NCBI GenBank assembly: GCA_928212115.1
Contig: CAKMRJ010000001.1
Coordinates: 189,035,478 to 189,099,477 of the forward strand
DNA: 64,000 nucleotides
Source: Lactuca virosa
Taxonomy: Eukaryota > Streptophyta > Magnoliopsida > Asterales > Asteraceae
Direction: 5' to 3'
Both the position numbers and the translations under genes were made by a program. This document shows, piece after piece, positions 44,141 through 56,606 of the stretch. The notes below the pieces were generated by a model that searched no databases, was not told where the DNA came from, and worked only from the letters and a program-made list of their open reading frames with translations. Position 1 is the first letter of the stretch, and each line of letters starts with the position of its first letter.

Positions 44141-45545
44141 CGCACTGAGCACCATCACCATGAATTATTAGTTATCCCCCACTTGGGGTCTGAACTCTCA
44201 CTAACTGGTGTTCACGGTCAATCATGGCCTCATTGGGACCCAACCAATCGATCCCTATGATAACCTTCGATCCTCGCAGAGGAATCAGAACCAAATCAAT
44301 AGAATATCTCTCACTGAGCCAGTTTATAACAAACCCTCAATGAAAAATCGAAGCACTCATTGAACGATCATCAACAATCTCTGCCTCCGATGGATAATCC
44401 AAAATCATAGGGGCATCACAAAAATTCTTGCTAAGCACAAGAAATACAAAGGATCGAGTAGCACCCGAATCGAATAGAACATGAGTAGTCATACCAATGA
44501 CTAAGAAAGTCCCTATACATGATCAAAAAATATATGAGCATAAATAAAGGAAATAATAAGGGATACTGTAAGGAGACTTACCTGCAACCACATCAGGTGT
44601 TGCTCACGCCTCCTCAACTGTCAGTTTAAATTCCCTGCTCTACACTATAGGTTCCTTCGCCTTGACCTGGCGGGCATCGGTGATCCTCAAGGTGGCTGGT
44701 GCAGGCATCGCGACTGCCCCTCGTAACAACCTTAGATAATCAGCCGTTTTATGGCCTGTCTAGTTGCATTGAAAGCAAATCAGTGCACTCCAAGGGCAAT
44801 ACCTACTCATGTGACTGGTCTGTCCACATCTGTAACAACCTAAACCCACTACTCGACATGCCCCACCGTGCGGCTTGCCGAAATGGCTCTGAACCTACTG
44901 GCCTCTAGTATATGAATCATAAGTCTTGGGCCACTTTTCCTAGCCCAATGATGTATGTACATGCTTTGGCTTGCGCTTCATCCGAAGCTCCAACTCAATC
45001 TCCCACTCTTGGGCTCTCGCAATCATGTCATTCAGGGTCTTGCACCCTGAAAAACTCACAAACTCTCTGATAGTGTCCCTCAATATTTCATGGTATCTCG
45101 TTTTCTTCATCTCCTCATTGGCAGCATACTGCAGAACCAACAGATCCCTCTCTCGGAACTTGGTGGTGATCTCCGCTATAAACTTAATACTCTGGCGAAG
45201 GTCTTGAAACTCCCTCAGTAACTATTGTACATCAATCGCCAGTGAAAACTCCTCCTGGAATCTGGTAACAAACTCTTCCCAAGTCACGTCCACCATAGTT
45301 GCAGATCCCAATGCACGACTGACCTTATTTCACCAATCACGGGCTCGGTCTCTTAGAAGGCAGGAGGCAAACCCCACCTTCGCCCCTTCAGGGCAGAAAC
45401 TCGTTCACTAAGAATTCTCCATGTCAACGATCCATCGGCGGCTAGAAATGGGGGTGTCCTTAGCCCCAGAGAACTCTAATGCTCCACAGGCCTTGAACTC
45501 CCAAACTGAGGGAGTCTGTGCTCCTAACTGTCCCGCAAAGAACCC
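44141..45545 (-). pseudogene. E6 gag and protease, cut by E7
   Basis: From the E7 junction leftward: the Gag start block EFKACGALEFSGAKDTPISS (about 45460-45520), then YAANEEMKKTRYHEILRDTI and FVSFSGCKTLNDMIARAQEW (about 45020-45130). A canonical zinc knuckle CYRCGQTSHMSRYC is at about 44793-44835 and a broken one follows (stop and lost Cys, about 44740-44780). The protease site VLFDSGATRSFVF keeps its Asp near 44460-44485. Next is a linker (REHQLVRVQTPSGG) closely matching E3. Several stops are present. E7 inserted just upstream of the EFKAC block, at 45545/45546. Confidence 0.85.
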
Positions 45546-47616
45546 TGTCACACCCCCGGCCGAGGCGGCGAAAATGTCAGGTTGTGTGACTAAGTTCATG
45601 GATCACAAATAAGCTGAATATATAGCACAAGTACAACAATAAACAAAATAGCATTTATATTCCATATTTAAGTTTGAGCACAGGGTTCTTACGGATAATA
45701 GTAATACATGAATTGCCATAATAGATAGGCTTGGCATAACAATAACTAAAAGTTAAAGGTTCCTGCAATCCATCTTTTTCCCAATGTCAGAATATGCTTG
45801 AAATCACTACTTCCCTTACAATACATGTAGTTAGAAAGTAAAAACAAGGTCGGTGAGAGTTACAAGTTTTCTGCAAACCGCAGTAAAATACTTATAAAAA
45901 GTCAAAAAAAGGTATTTGTCTTTGTAAGTTAAACCATACTTAAAAAAAGTTTGGAAACAACCAAATCCATGGTTTATAGAAAATGAGAGTTTCTAGTTAA
46001 TGTTTATAGTGAGTCCTATAACCGAGCTATGTGACTGAATGTACCCCCTACAACGCTTCACTGGATGTTGTAGTAACGAATGTAGACACTTATCACCCGC
46101 TTCACATGATCAATTAAGGCTGTAGCTAGCAACCGCAGGTGCGGATGTAAACCCCGTAAAGATCTATGCATATGCATCTCGCTTTGAAGATTAACGGTTA
46201 TAGTAGTGTGGGTATAGTAAGTGATTAGACTTAGCTAATGAATATAGTTTCACTAAAAAAACCCTTAACTAAGGTAGGTCAAACGCTCTCTGCCCTAATT
46301 TATAAACGGATAAGTTATCACGCATAATGAATTTGTATAGAGTATATAAAATCCAAGCATAAATGGTATGCATGTCTAGTAGAAGCCACTAACTTTTATA
46401 AACTAAGTATGTTTCTTGTATAAACTCCAAAGTAAAAAGGCATATGTTATTTCAATAGTTGTATTATTCTAACAACATAACATACTATGATATTGTTTTT
46501 TAAAACGATATTGTTCACTTATAATATATAAGTGTTAAACAATGTTTAGCAACTACTATGTACAGGCGAGGGCCAAAAATGAAACATTGAACGGCAGGAT
46601 CATTTTAGCATTTAAGTAGTTCTGAAATCCAACAACCCAAGCATCCCTTCAAACCAGATTCCCCACACTGTAAGTAGTCGAAAAGTAGTGTAGTAATACT
46701 TTTGTATGATTTGTAATACTTAGTACATGTATTCTCCCCTAAAATAAAGTAAATACAAAAGAGGGGCTGTAACACTCACCTTAAAGTGTCACTGTTGATG
46801 TGTTTCGAGAATTGATGCGAGAAAGTCAGGATGTATTGCCATGAACACGATACTTCGAGATAAATTTAGTTTCATTAATATAAGTTAATTTATGAAGGGT
46901 TATTTGTTAACTTAACCAAAGTATAGGGTCCAATACTAATTAGGATAAATTAAATGGGCTTAGTTTGTAAATGATTTCCAAATAAGCGCTAAAAATGGTT
47001 CATTTAATTTACAAGATTGAATCTTGGACTTATTTTACAAATAAATATCAAGATAGGGTTTAAATGATTTACTAAAATATTAGTTTGAGTATTCGGTCTT
47101 GATGTAAAATTAATTCTAGATGAGGGTGGGTTTTTCACATTTTAAATGAAGTTTCAATGGTGTAGGACTAGATTTGTAAAGATTTTTGGGAATGTGTTTT
47201 GAAGTATTTATTTGGTATTCAAGTTTGGTTAACAGGAGGTTTGCAACCTCCTCTCTTCGTCGAGCCATGCACACACAAAAGAAACATGAATGGTCTTGTG
47301 GTTTTCTGCTTCGATCGATGAAGGGACAACATAATAGGATAAGGGGGTATTGGGGATGACTTACGATAGTATGAGGTGGCTGATGGCAGTGGCATAAGGC
47401 AGCGTCGATGGTGGCAGGCCGTTCCGAGGGCTTCCTGCCTTCGGTTCATCTACCATTTTTGAGCTGGAACTGACGAAGAGGAGGGATGGGTTCGTGGTGG
47501 GTCTTAAAGAGGGGTTGTAAGGGATGTGTTGGGTGGGTTTAGGGTGGTGGAACGGTGGTGGAACGGTGGTAGAGTGGTGGTGTTGTGTGTGTTACTGAGA
47601 GGGGGAGAGAGAATAA

Positions 47617-47665
<49 letters not shown>

Positions 47666-48644
47666 AAGAACTAGAGAGAGGAGATGATGGCTAATGTTGT
47701 GAGTATGTAAGGAAGGTATGAGCTTCTATTTATAGTCTAGTGAGGCATTCACATGCCCAAGAAGGCCATACCCTCATATAAAATCAAGAGTCATGCCTTG
47801 TACAATTTGAGATGGAGTGTAAGCAAGAAGGAATACGGAAGGATTTGAACATGTGCGAAAGTCCAAGAAGGATGGAAATTTGGCTGGCTTCTACTCTTAG
47901 GCTAGCCATGTAGGCCCCACATGAGGTTAGATCATCATTAAATAGTTAAAAACACACATAATTGGGTGCATCGGGATCCGAATTCGAGAATTTTTTTCGA
48001 ACGTGCCGATAGATAGATTTTAATTCAAGGATTTCAAAAACTCAAATGGATTAATTTTTCAAGTTACGGAACTCCAAGAAATCGCGTTTAAACTTTCGCG
48101 TCTAAATAGCCCACTACGCTCGATTTTTTTATTTTCACAAATATTTTTTCTAAAAATATTTTGAGTATGAATTTAAATATTAGGTTGTGGTTTGAGTCCA
48201 AAAACACTCTTGGAATTCCCATCGTAGGTGTGTCAGTGGGTCAACGGATCAATTCGGTTTTAAACGATTAAAGAAAACCAATGTTTTACTGTCCGTTTTC
48301 TTAAAACTGTCGTATATTTTGCATACAAACTCCGTTTTGGACGTTCTTTATATTTTCGGAAACTGGGGAACTTGTACTATTAGGTTTTAATGCTTTTTTC
48401 TCTCAAAACTGCTTAATACGAAATTTCAGTTTTTCAGACGCATTAATTAGTGTTACAACTTGAGATGTTTGATTTGTTTGACAGTTTACTCATTTGGAAG
48501 TAATGTATCATTTGATATCTTATGATATTTGAAATGCACTCATATATTTTGCATTAGATGCACTAAAACTGAATGAGTTTAGTTACTAAAAGATTTACTA
48601 TAATTTAGTCGTTGGTAGTCTATGCCCTGAATTCTGGGATGACA
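45546..48644 (-). repeat. E7 3' LTR, 3,099 bp
   Basis: The minus strand begins TGTCATCCCAGAATTC (48644) and ends GGGGGTGTGACA (45546). It includes the conserved CCCGTAAAGATCTATGCA block near 46152 and a GA microsatellite. It shows no credible gene; a 76-codon minus-strand frame at 47219-47449 has no known motif. Confidence 0.82.
47600..47663. repeat. (GA)n microsatellite in the E7 LTR
   Basis: A GA-rich tract becomes a pure (GA) run of about 19 units at 47625-47662. On the minus strand it is a (CT)n tract, the kind often found near transcription starts of plant LTRs. Confidence 0.9.
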
Positions 48645-48660
48645 TATTACCTCCCCGTTA
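48645..48660 (-). other. E7 polypurine tract
   Basis: The minus strand reads AACGGGGAGGTAATA next to the LTR. Confidence 0.7.
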
Positions 48661-48729
48661 AGGGAATTTTGTCCCGAAATTATTAAGTTATAGGCTACTT
48701 TTTACTATTATTAAGTCATTCCACTAGTA

Positions 48730-49714
48730 GAGGGAGAACCACTGAACAGATGTGGATACTTCTGTTTCATTTGATCCTCATGTTCTCAAGTAAACTTTGG
48801 CCCTCTACGGGAGTTGCATCGGACTTTTACTATAGGGATGCGACTTTGCTTGAGTCTTTTGATCTCCCAATCAATGATCACTCGTTGTTCCTCCACGAAG
48901 TTAAGCTTAGTGTTCACTTAGATCTCGTCGAGTCGAATGATGGGTTTCTCATTAGCTAGACACGTTTTGAGATTACACACATTGAAGTTATCGTGAACCT
49001 TGCTGAATTCTTGAGGTAATTTAAGCTTGTAAGCTATCGGACCAACCCTTGATAGGATTATGAAAGGTCTGATTTAACGGGGTTTTAGCTTTCCTCTTTT
49101 TCCAAATCTGATGACATCCTTCCATGGAGCAACCTTTAGCAGGACACAGTCTCCTACCTTGAATTCCAATGGTTTGCATCTGATGTCAGCATAACCCTTT
49201 TGTCGACTACGTGCGACTTTTAATCGTTCCTTTATATTAACAATATTTTCCATCGTTTCAGAAATGATATCGGGACCAGTGAGTAGAGTGTGTCCAGCAT
49301 GCTGTTTAGCTAGCCGAGTATCTCTAACTTCCGCCCAATATATTGGAGAACGTCATATACGCCTGTACAAGGTCTCAAATGGAGCGGATTTTAATCTTCC
49401 CATGCGTTACCAAAGTTTATCACACAAGCACGGAGCATATCTTCCAGAATTTGTATTGTTCTTTCGCTCTGGCCATCCGTTTGAGGGTGGTATGTCATAC
49501 TCATATCGAGTTTGGTTCCTAGGGACCTTTGTAGTGATTGCCAAAATCAGGAAGTGAATCTACTATCTCGTTCTGAGAAGATAGATATTGGCATGTTATG
49601 TAGTCTGACTATCTCTCTGAGATAGGTCCTACTGAGTTTTTCCATCTTTTGAGTTTCTTTTATGGCTAAGAAGTGGGCGGACTTGGTCAAAAGGTCAACC
49701 ACTACCCAGATGGT
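48730..49714 (-). pseudogene. E7 integrase distal half and chromodomain-like tail
   Basis: From the E8 junction leftward the minus strand shows the integrase core (IWVVVD, LTKSAHF, KMEKLSRTYLREIVRLHN, then SERDSRFTS near 49580), YHPQTDGQSERTIQILEDML (about 49430-49500), the C-terminal domain (RCKPLEFKVGDCVLLKVAPW, about 49120-49190) and a chromodomain-like end (EIKRLKQSRIPIVKVRCNSR, EDQMKQKYPHLF, about 48750-48880). Several stops and frame changes occur, for example near 49555 and 49075. The DDE residues are partly readable, but the piece is dead. Confidence 0.82.
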
Positions 49715-50505
49715 TGTTGGGTTTTAGTATACTACAACATCCTATGGTGCACATACAACCCTAAATGCTTTGGATCTATGTTTTCTCTATTATACATGCA
49801 ATACTGTTTCCTAAGCATTAAGCCTACAACTAGCATGAAATTGACATAAACAACATAGAAATGAGTTGTAGATTTACCTCTTTATTGTAGCTTGTAATTT
49901 TAGCTTTAAGAACTTAGCACCAATAGTGTGAATGCCTTAAATGGAATCACAACACATCTTTGGACAAAGGATGACTTTTGAGAGAGTATGGTGCACACAT
50001 ATTGGTTATGGCTCTCCGAGAACAATCTAGTCTCTCTAGCACCAATTTCACCAACCAAGGGGCTTCTTATATGGTGTGGAAAGATTAGGGTTACACTATG
50101 TAAACCCTAATGTGCATGACTTTCCACATTCCTTAGGCTCCATGGGTTTTAACCTCCATGGAGTATCCATGGGTCACCACATAGATTTAGCCCAACATAA
50201 AGAACTATGGATCATAAGCTTACTTTATAAGAATGAATGATTTACACAATCAATCCCCATATATTTAATTAGTCTCTTTTGATCAAAAAATTAATTCCAA
50301 ATTAATTCTTGATCAATACTAATTAAATAATATGATTTCATATTAATATATTAGAACTTATAATATATTAATAAATCACAAATAACCTCATCTCAAAAGT
50401 CCATCCTATCAAGTTGTCCTGGTGATATGCAACCCAAATGGACCACGCTACTCTCGGGTCAAGTACATACCAATTATAGTTATGGACTTAGACACTAATC
50501 CAACA
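49715..50505 (-). repeat. E8 3' LTR, 791 bp
   Basis: Starts TGTTGGG after ATGGT and ends AATCCAACA before the polypurine tract. Confidence 0.93.
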
Positions 50506-50518
50506 GTCTCCCACTTGG
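50506..50518 (-). other. E8 polypurine tract
   Basis: The minus strand reads CCAAGTGGGAGAC directly next to the 3' LTR. Confidence 0.7.
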
Positions 50519-53500
50519 ATAAGTCTAATAACTATTATTGCAAGTACGACTCCACAACCCGACCAGCAATCGTAGCTCTTAAAAGCCGTTGTCGAACTCT
50601 GACCTAGTCAATGACGGGTCCATTAGATAAGGGATCATATATTCCTCCATTCTAGATATCATATGGACTGAGACATGGATTTTAATCATTCTCTCTGTCC
50701 ATCTGTTGTTTCCCGATTTCCGATTTATGACGACTGACTAATTGAACAAATCAAATCAGTCCAGGCTTGGCCAAGCACTTAGGTTTGTCATCAGTAAATC
50801 ATCGAGGGGCCCACAGATATCGCTTTTATCCCTCCAAGGGTAAAAGGAATGGATAAACTTCAACTCATATGATTGATCTATCTACTCATCAAATCACACA
50901 CAATAATATGTTTTATAACACCGAGTTACCGGTGCGTTTTCATATTATCAATGTGCAACCGACTTGTAGACTGCAATTTATATCTCTCAGTTTCAAGAAT
51001 ATAAGATATTATCGTCTCATGACCCCTTGTGATAAAATCCATGAAGTGATTCAAATGAGCGTGGGTTGAATCCAATACTCGAATCTTATTCCAGGAGTAC
51101 TCGTGAACACTGCAAGCAAACTTGTGCTATGTCTAAAAGCCTTTAGAAAAACTACAGACCCATTCATGACAGTCTTACCTCAATACCTACTTCCAAAGTA
51201 TGATCGACTGTGGATAGTTTGAATAACCTACTTATTCGGGAAGTCAAAACATGCAAAGTGAAACACAAGAATAATACTAATCCTATATGGCCCAAAAACT
51301 TTTGAGTCCCATATTGATTACTCATTATTCATTGTATAATGTTTCGAATAATCAACTTAATACTTGAATTAAAACAATAGTTATGCCATGCTCCAAGCAT
51401 GCACACTATGTTTTCTATGGTCATTTTTTTGTGAAATAGATCAATTGAAGAATTTCCAATGATGCTCATTTCACAATTCCAAATCCTTATTGCAAGTGTA
51501 AGAATTCCAAATTCTTGTCACTGCTGGAATGTGTTAGATTTTGCGCTATTATGCAAAATTGTTTTGTAATTTCTAGGTACCAAAAGTTACAGAGACTTGA
51601 CCAATGACATTACAAAACTTTCCACTAGAAATTGTTTCAAGACAATTCCAAGGAAACGAAGTCTCAAATTCAAAGTACACTCCTTTGAACATCCTTCTTG
51701 CACAAAAGTTTCTAACTTACACATAGACTCTTAATATCCAACTCCCAATATGGAAAACATTTCCATATTCCCATTTTGACAATCACTTCTGAACAAGAGC
51801 TGCCTCTTTTCAGAATATGTCAATATGGTCCATCCATTTTTATACTTCCAACTACAAGTGACCAATCCTTGGCGAACCTTAGATTGCACTTAACAGTTGT
51901 TTAACCACTTTTAGTCATATCCGGTTCTATTCTTTTTTTCCCTCTTAATGCCCTAGGCATTTGGAAAATTAGAACACAGGAATATTATAGCATATGCAAT
52001 CGATCCTATACCCGAAGCATATGGGATGCGATTCATAATGTCTAACATAAAGACACGATACTTGATCAGCTTTTTCTATAATATTTCTATTTGCCATGTT
52101 CTCAAAATTCGAATTATGAAAAGGGATGTCGTAATCATAATCAAATTTTGTGAAAGCAATTAACATTTCCATATAGAATTTCCTTATGTCGAATCTTTTC
52201 AACATAATATTCATATATGTCCTTGACTAAATTTGATTAAAACCTCAATCTAAGCTTTTAGAATGAAAAGAAGTATAAATTCCTCTCCCTTAATTATAGC
52301 AAAACAACTTTTCAAACCCTGCAACTTTGCAAATTGAAACATTTGTTGTCTATAATTAACATTGCTAACTTGCAACATTCACCATAATTGATTATGATCC
52401 CACTAGCATAATAATTTTTATCTTACCAGCATAACACTTATGTTCCCACTAGCTTTGACATGTATTCAGAAATCAGCTGGACTTCTAGAAATCAATACTT
52501 ATTGACTTTCATCATCAAAGTTCATATTTCAGATACTGGATGCTTCGATAAGCCTTTTCAGACTTCTCAAGCTCATACACCTTCCAGACTAAGTAGAACA
52601 AGTGAGTGTTTGAACCTTTCAGAACTTAAATTAATAAGTGCTGAATGTTCAAACTATTTGCCATTTCTCACAATTCGAATAATGAAAAGGGATGTCGTAA
52701 TCATAATCGAATTTGAGAATGCAATTATCACAACTGCTAACTCTAATCCTTTAAAATCTACTTAGTGAAAGTGTTTCCTCACAATCATTTTCATGAATTG
52801 GAGAAAAACCTTATGACACTTTGATTTTATGGTGTATGTGTTCCTATCCATTATGAATTTGTCGAAACCATAATCACAAGACAAGGTTAGTGACAAATCC
52901 AAACTCATACGGACTGAACTTGTTCAATCTTAATTTCTTGCCACCTGGTAGCACAAGGGCCTACCATCGCTTCCAGGTTGTTATGCAAACAACTGAGAAC
53001 TCATAGAACTCACATGCATAGTCAACTTTAATTGGAATGGGCACCGAAACAAGAATATGTCAACACGATAGGTTGCAAACCTCAAGTCATGTTCTAGTGA
53101 TAATTAATAGGTTTAATTCTTGATTAGTTCTTGAAACTTGTTAAGATCTTCAAGACTCCCACTGACCTCTTGACATATACGACTCTCTTGTCAAGAACCA
53201 TTACTTGATAAACAAATATTCAAGAGTTAGTGCGGATTCTTATCAAGAATGACACTTCATGTAATTGGTCTTAGTTGGTCTTTGTCTTATCCAAGGCATC
53301 ACAACTTACCAATTCACAAATGTACAAGAGTAAGAAACATTTTACTCTACATTTGATTAGTGTTTTAAACCTTCTTAAGATTATGTCACTCAAGGCTCAA
53401 TCTTGGAGTATGACTCTAAGACTTGATTTTGGAACGAAGTATGACTCATCTTCTTGATTTAACCATTTCACCAATTCACGATTCCTCTTCTTAGCCATAC

Positions 53501-54322
53501 AAATGCACTAAGATATCCTTAGATGATAAATTGTGATATGGTTCCATAATCATTAAGATGATCATAAAACATGATACTCAAGTACTCTCCCATCTTTTCA
53601 GATTGGAAAAAACTTTTATCATTCTGCCTAATTTGATTCTTCTTATTCGTCCTGCCATACATTGAAACTTTTCCAATGTTTCATAAATTTACTTAATCTT
53701 GTAAGCATAACCATATTTACTAAACTTTAGTAAATCATGACGAATAGTCTTATCGAACTTTGTGGTGGACCTGAGCAGCGCACAACCAAGCGTACCTGAT
53801 CCCCCAGTCCTTCACTTGACTCACATATACATGTGAACAAGGAATTAGTCTTAATTTCCCAAAAATGAAAATTCTCATTCATCACACACTACAAGTTGCA
53901 TGATTCAAAGTTTCTATCCAACTGAAACTTGGGTGATGAGAATCTTTCCTTATTTGGCAAATTCTCGACACTACCACAAACGAAAGAATCAAATTCATAT
54001 TGCTAACATAGAAGCATACAAACATCAATTTTTCATAAATGCCATTGCAAGGAGATATAAGATAAAATAAAAACAAAATTTTATTTATAAAATTGCGGAA
54101 AAACTTTTCCTTACAATGCAATTACATATGAAAACTATGTTACATTATACTTCCTAAGCAATCTATCATAACTCCTAAGTCGCAGCTCAAAAATCCGATC
54201 CGCGGCCAGATTCAGCTTGCTCTTCCTTTAAGCTTCCTTTCTTTTCTTTGATTCTACAAAACATCAAGATGCGACCTCGTCACATCATGTTTTAAGAATT
54301 TCGAAATCAAAACTTAACAGAG
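50519..54322 (-). other. E8 long non-coding internal region
   Basis: About 3.8 kb with no frame longer than about 100 codons and no retroelement enzyme motif on either strand. A word of about 58 bp (GAAAAGGGATGTCGTAATCA...) is present at about 52104-52165 and again at 52675-52735, with a more diverged relative near 55040. It may carry packaging or structural signals. Confidence 0.6.
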
Positions 54323-54951
54323 TTAGATAGTGGGCTCACCTGAAGTAGAGTTATACACTCCAAATGTACCATCCTTGTGGTCCTTCAGGTACATTTGGCA
54401 GCTTCGCAACCAATGCCCCTTCTTTTGGCAGTAAAACATATGGACTCTTTGGGAATGGTACACGGGATAAATCTTTTCTAGACTTCTAATGTTTACCATT
54501 GTCAATGTCCATGGAAGTATGAAAAGTAGATCTTCCAATCAAATTTGTTTTTCCAGTGCGCCAAATCATTGTTGATTCAGCTGCAACTAGAAAATAGGTA
54601 AGATCAACAAGGGTCATGTCGTAATCTCCCATATAGTAGTCCTTAAAGAACCCGCTATATGACTGAGGAAGTGACTGAAGAACCCAGTTAACAGCCAACT
54701 TCCTCGATACTTCGACACCCAACTCTCCCAACCTGTCAGTGTGTGACTTCATCTCCAAGACATGTGCACACACAGACCTTCCATTTTGGTGTTTACTAGC
54801 CAATAGGGTTTGAGTGACCTTGAACTTGTGGGTAAGGGAGAATAATTGGAGGAGGTGGAGGAAGTGAAGTATGATATTGTGGAATATCATCTTCACGTGG
54901 AAAGCTTTTTCCAAAAGATTCGGGAAGACCACAGTTGTCTGAACTAGACAT
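54323..54951 (-). pseudogene. E8 short Gag
   Basis: A start codon at 54951 gives MSSSDNCGLPESFGKSFPR and a proline-rich run. After a frame change the UBN2-type copia Gag domain follows (TQTLLASKHQNGRSVCAHVL; LGELGVEVSRKLAVNWVLQS; YMGDYDMTLVDLTYFLVAAE). After a second change comes a zinc knuckle with its first Cys lost (HMFYCQKKGHWLRSC, about 54390-54430) and an end STSGEPTI at 54323. The part of the domain before TQTLLASKH that autonomous Gags have seems shortened. Gag retention without pol suggests a role in packaging its own RNA. Confidence 0.85.
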
Positions 54952-56591
54952 CTAGATGGGAGAAATTCAAGTTTAGTTGATATAAATCCTTAATATAACA
55001 CCCAAATGAAATATTAAGGCTAGGACTCAACACAATATTTTACAATTTGGAAGAGGGATGTTGTAATCCAAATCGCAAAATATTTGAAGGTAGGTAAATG
55101 ACGATTTACCAATTTCCACCATGAACAACGAAATTGAACATTAGGTTTTAAATGCATTGAAATTCCTAGATCCTTTGAGATTCATTGAACTTTTCAATGG
55201 CATGTTTAAATCTCGATTGTGCCCTTCAAGTTTGTGAGTGGGCTGCCGAGGTTCACAAACAAGGTGTGAATAACCATGCAAATTAGTTTGGTACACCCAA
55301 TGTTACAACCATCTAATCAATGTGCCGGTTAACCACACACGCTCCATTGATCTATGATTAACATCAAGCTACCCTTTGCCACACACTGTCAGTCCCAGAT
55401 TAGTGTGCCAGTTAACGACACACGCTCCACTAACGACTTAACAAGGTGCAAAGTGCAATTTCATGGAATAGCACCATATTCACATTTTTCCTAAAGTAAC
55501 TAAGATTGGGAATTTAAGTAAAGTTTAGTTACTTTATAATTATCATTATACTTTTAATGAAAATTAATGTCCTGTCAAACCCGTTCGGCTAACGACCCTC
55601 CACCAGTCAAAGTAGCGGTGGGTGAGAGTGGACACCCATTAAACCGCCATTTTATTGGCAGTAACCTTATACCCCCGTTATAGACCGGCTTCGTGAATGA
55701 GGCCTACTAACGGTAAGACCGAATTTTTACTTATACATATAGTATATCAAACTTTTAAAATTATAATAGTATAAGGGTGTATTTTAAACTTTTAAAATAC
55801 TAAGTGGTTTAATCTATTAATTAAACTATACTCCTAATTTAATTAAAGTGAAACCATGTCATTATGGAATTATTAATTCTTTTTTAATTAAACACTTTAA
55901 TTAACTATTAATAAAGTCCATAAAGATGTAATATGAATTATTCAAAACATCAAGATGCTAAAACAAAATTAAAACTATTTAATTTATTATTAAGTTATGA
56001 ACCCATGACTTACACTTTTGAAAACTTTTCAAATAACTTTAGTTTTAGAATTGAATGTCTCCTAAAAAAAACTTTTCAAATTCCAAAACTTGAGGGAAAG
56101 TTTTGTAACTCTTGAAAACTTTTAGAATTCCATAAAAGAGACTTTCCAAGTTCCATAACTTGAGGGCAAGTTATGAAACTCTTCAAAGCCATTTATAACA
56201 AATTTGGTAACCTTTGAAGACTCTTGGAATTCATAACGTAAAGAGTCAATGAATGAGACTTTTCACATCCATAACTTATGGAAATTTTAAAACTCTTAAG
56301 ATCATAACTTTTTAAAAAAGACTTTTGAGTTCTAAAATTTTATGACAAAATTTATAACTCCTTAAAAACATTTAGATCAAACTTTTAAAACAAATAAAAT
56401 AATCATATCATTCTATCTTTTAATAAATTGACCTAATTCAACTCTTGTAGTAAAATGACTCAAATTTTACAAATAATTAGTTTTTCATAAAATCAAGTAA
56501 TTATCTTAAAATTTGACAAACTTCATGTTTTTTTTCTTTTTTTCAACTTTAAAAATCAAACATTTGCATCAATATAACAGAAAACAACCCA
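54952..56591 (-). other. E8 5' leader
   Basis: About 1.6 kb between PBS and gag without genes. Two direct copies of a GTGCC(G/A)GTTAAC-ACACACGCTCCA unit lie near 55320-55430, and ACTTGAGGGAAAGTT-type units recur at 56085-56185. The unit TGTCAAACCCGTTCGGCTAA near 55573 looks like a conserved copia leader element. Confidence 0.55.
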
Positions 56592-56605
56592 TGGCTCTGA
56601 TACCA
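56592..56605 (-). other. E8 primer-binding site (tRNA-iMet)
   Basis: The minus strand reads TGGTATCAGAGCCA, a perfect 14-base match to the initiator tRNA-Met complement, one base inside the 5' LTR. Confidence 0.9.
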
Positions 56606-56606
56606 C

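Larger units (their letters stand above)
24845..45545 (-). mobile_element. E6: Ty3/gypsy element carrying the nested copia E5
   Basis: The minus strand shows gag (cut at 45545 by E7), protease, RT, RNase H, integrase with chromodomain-like tail, polypurine-like tract (41459-41475) and a 3' LTR split into 39943-41458 and 24845-25039 by copia element E5. TAATA (24840-24844) is the expected left copy of the target-site duplication. The 5' LTR would lie beyond E7, outside the window. Many stops and an integrase deletion make it dead. Confidence 0.85.

Noticed and set aside
47625..47662. GA run as a polypurine tract
   Set aside because: It lies in the middle of an LTR and not next to an LTR end; it is a microsatellite.
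48750..48959. Plus-strand 69-codon frame
   Set aside because: Antisense to the E7 chromodomain-like tail.
50519..54322. Hidden pol genes in the E8 interior
   Set aside because: I looked for RT, integrase and protease wording on both strands and found none.
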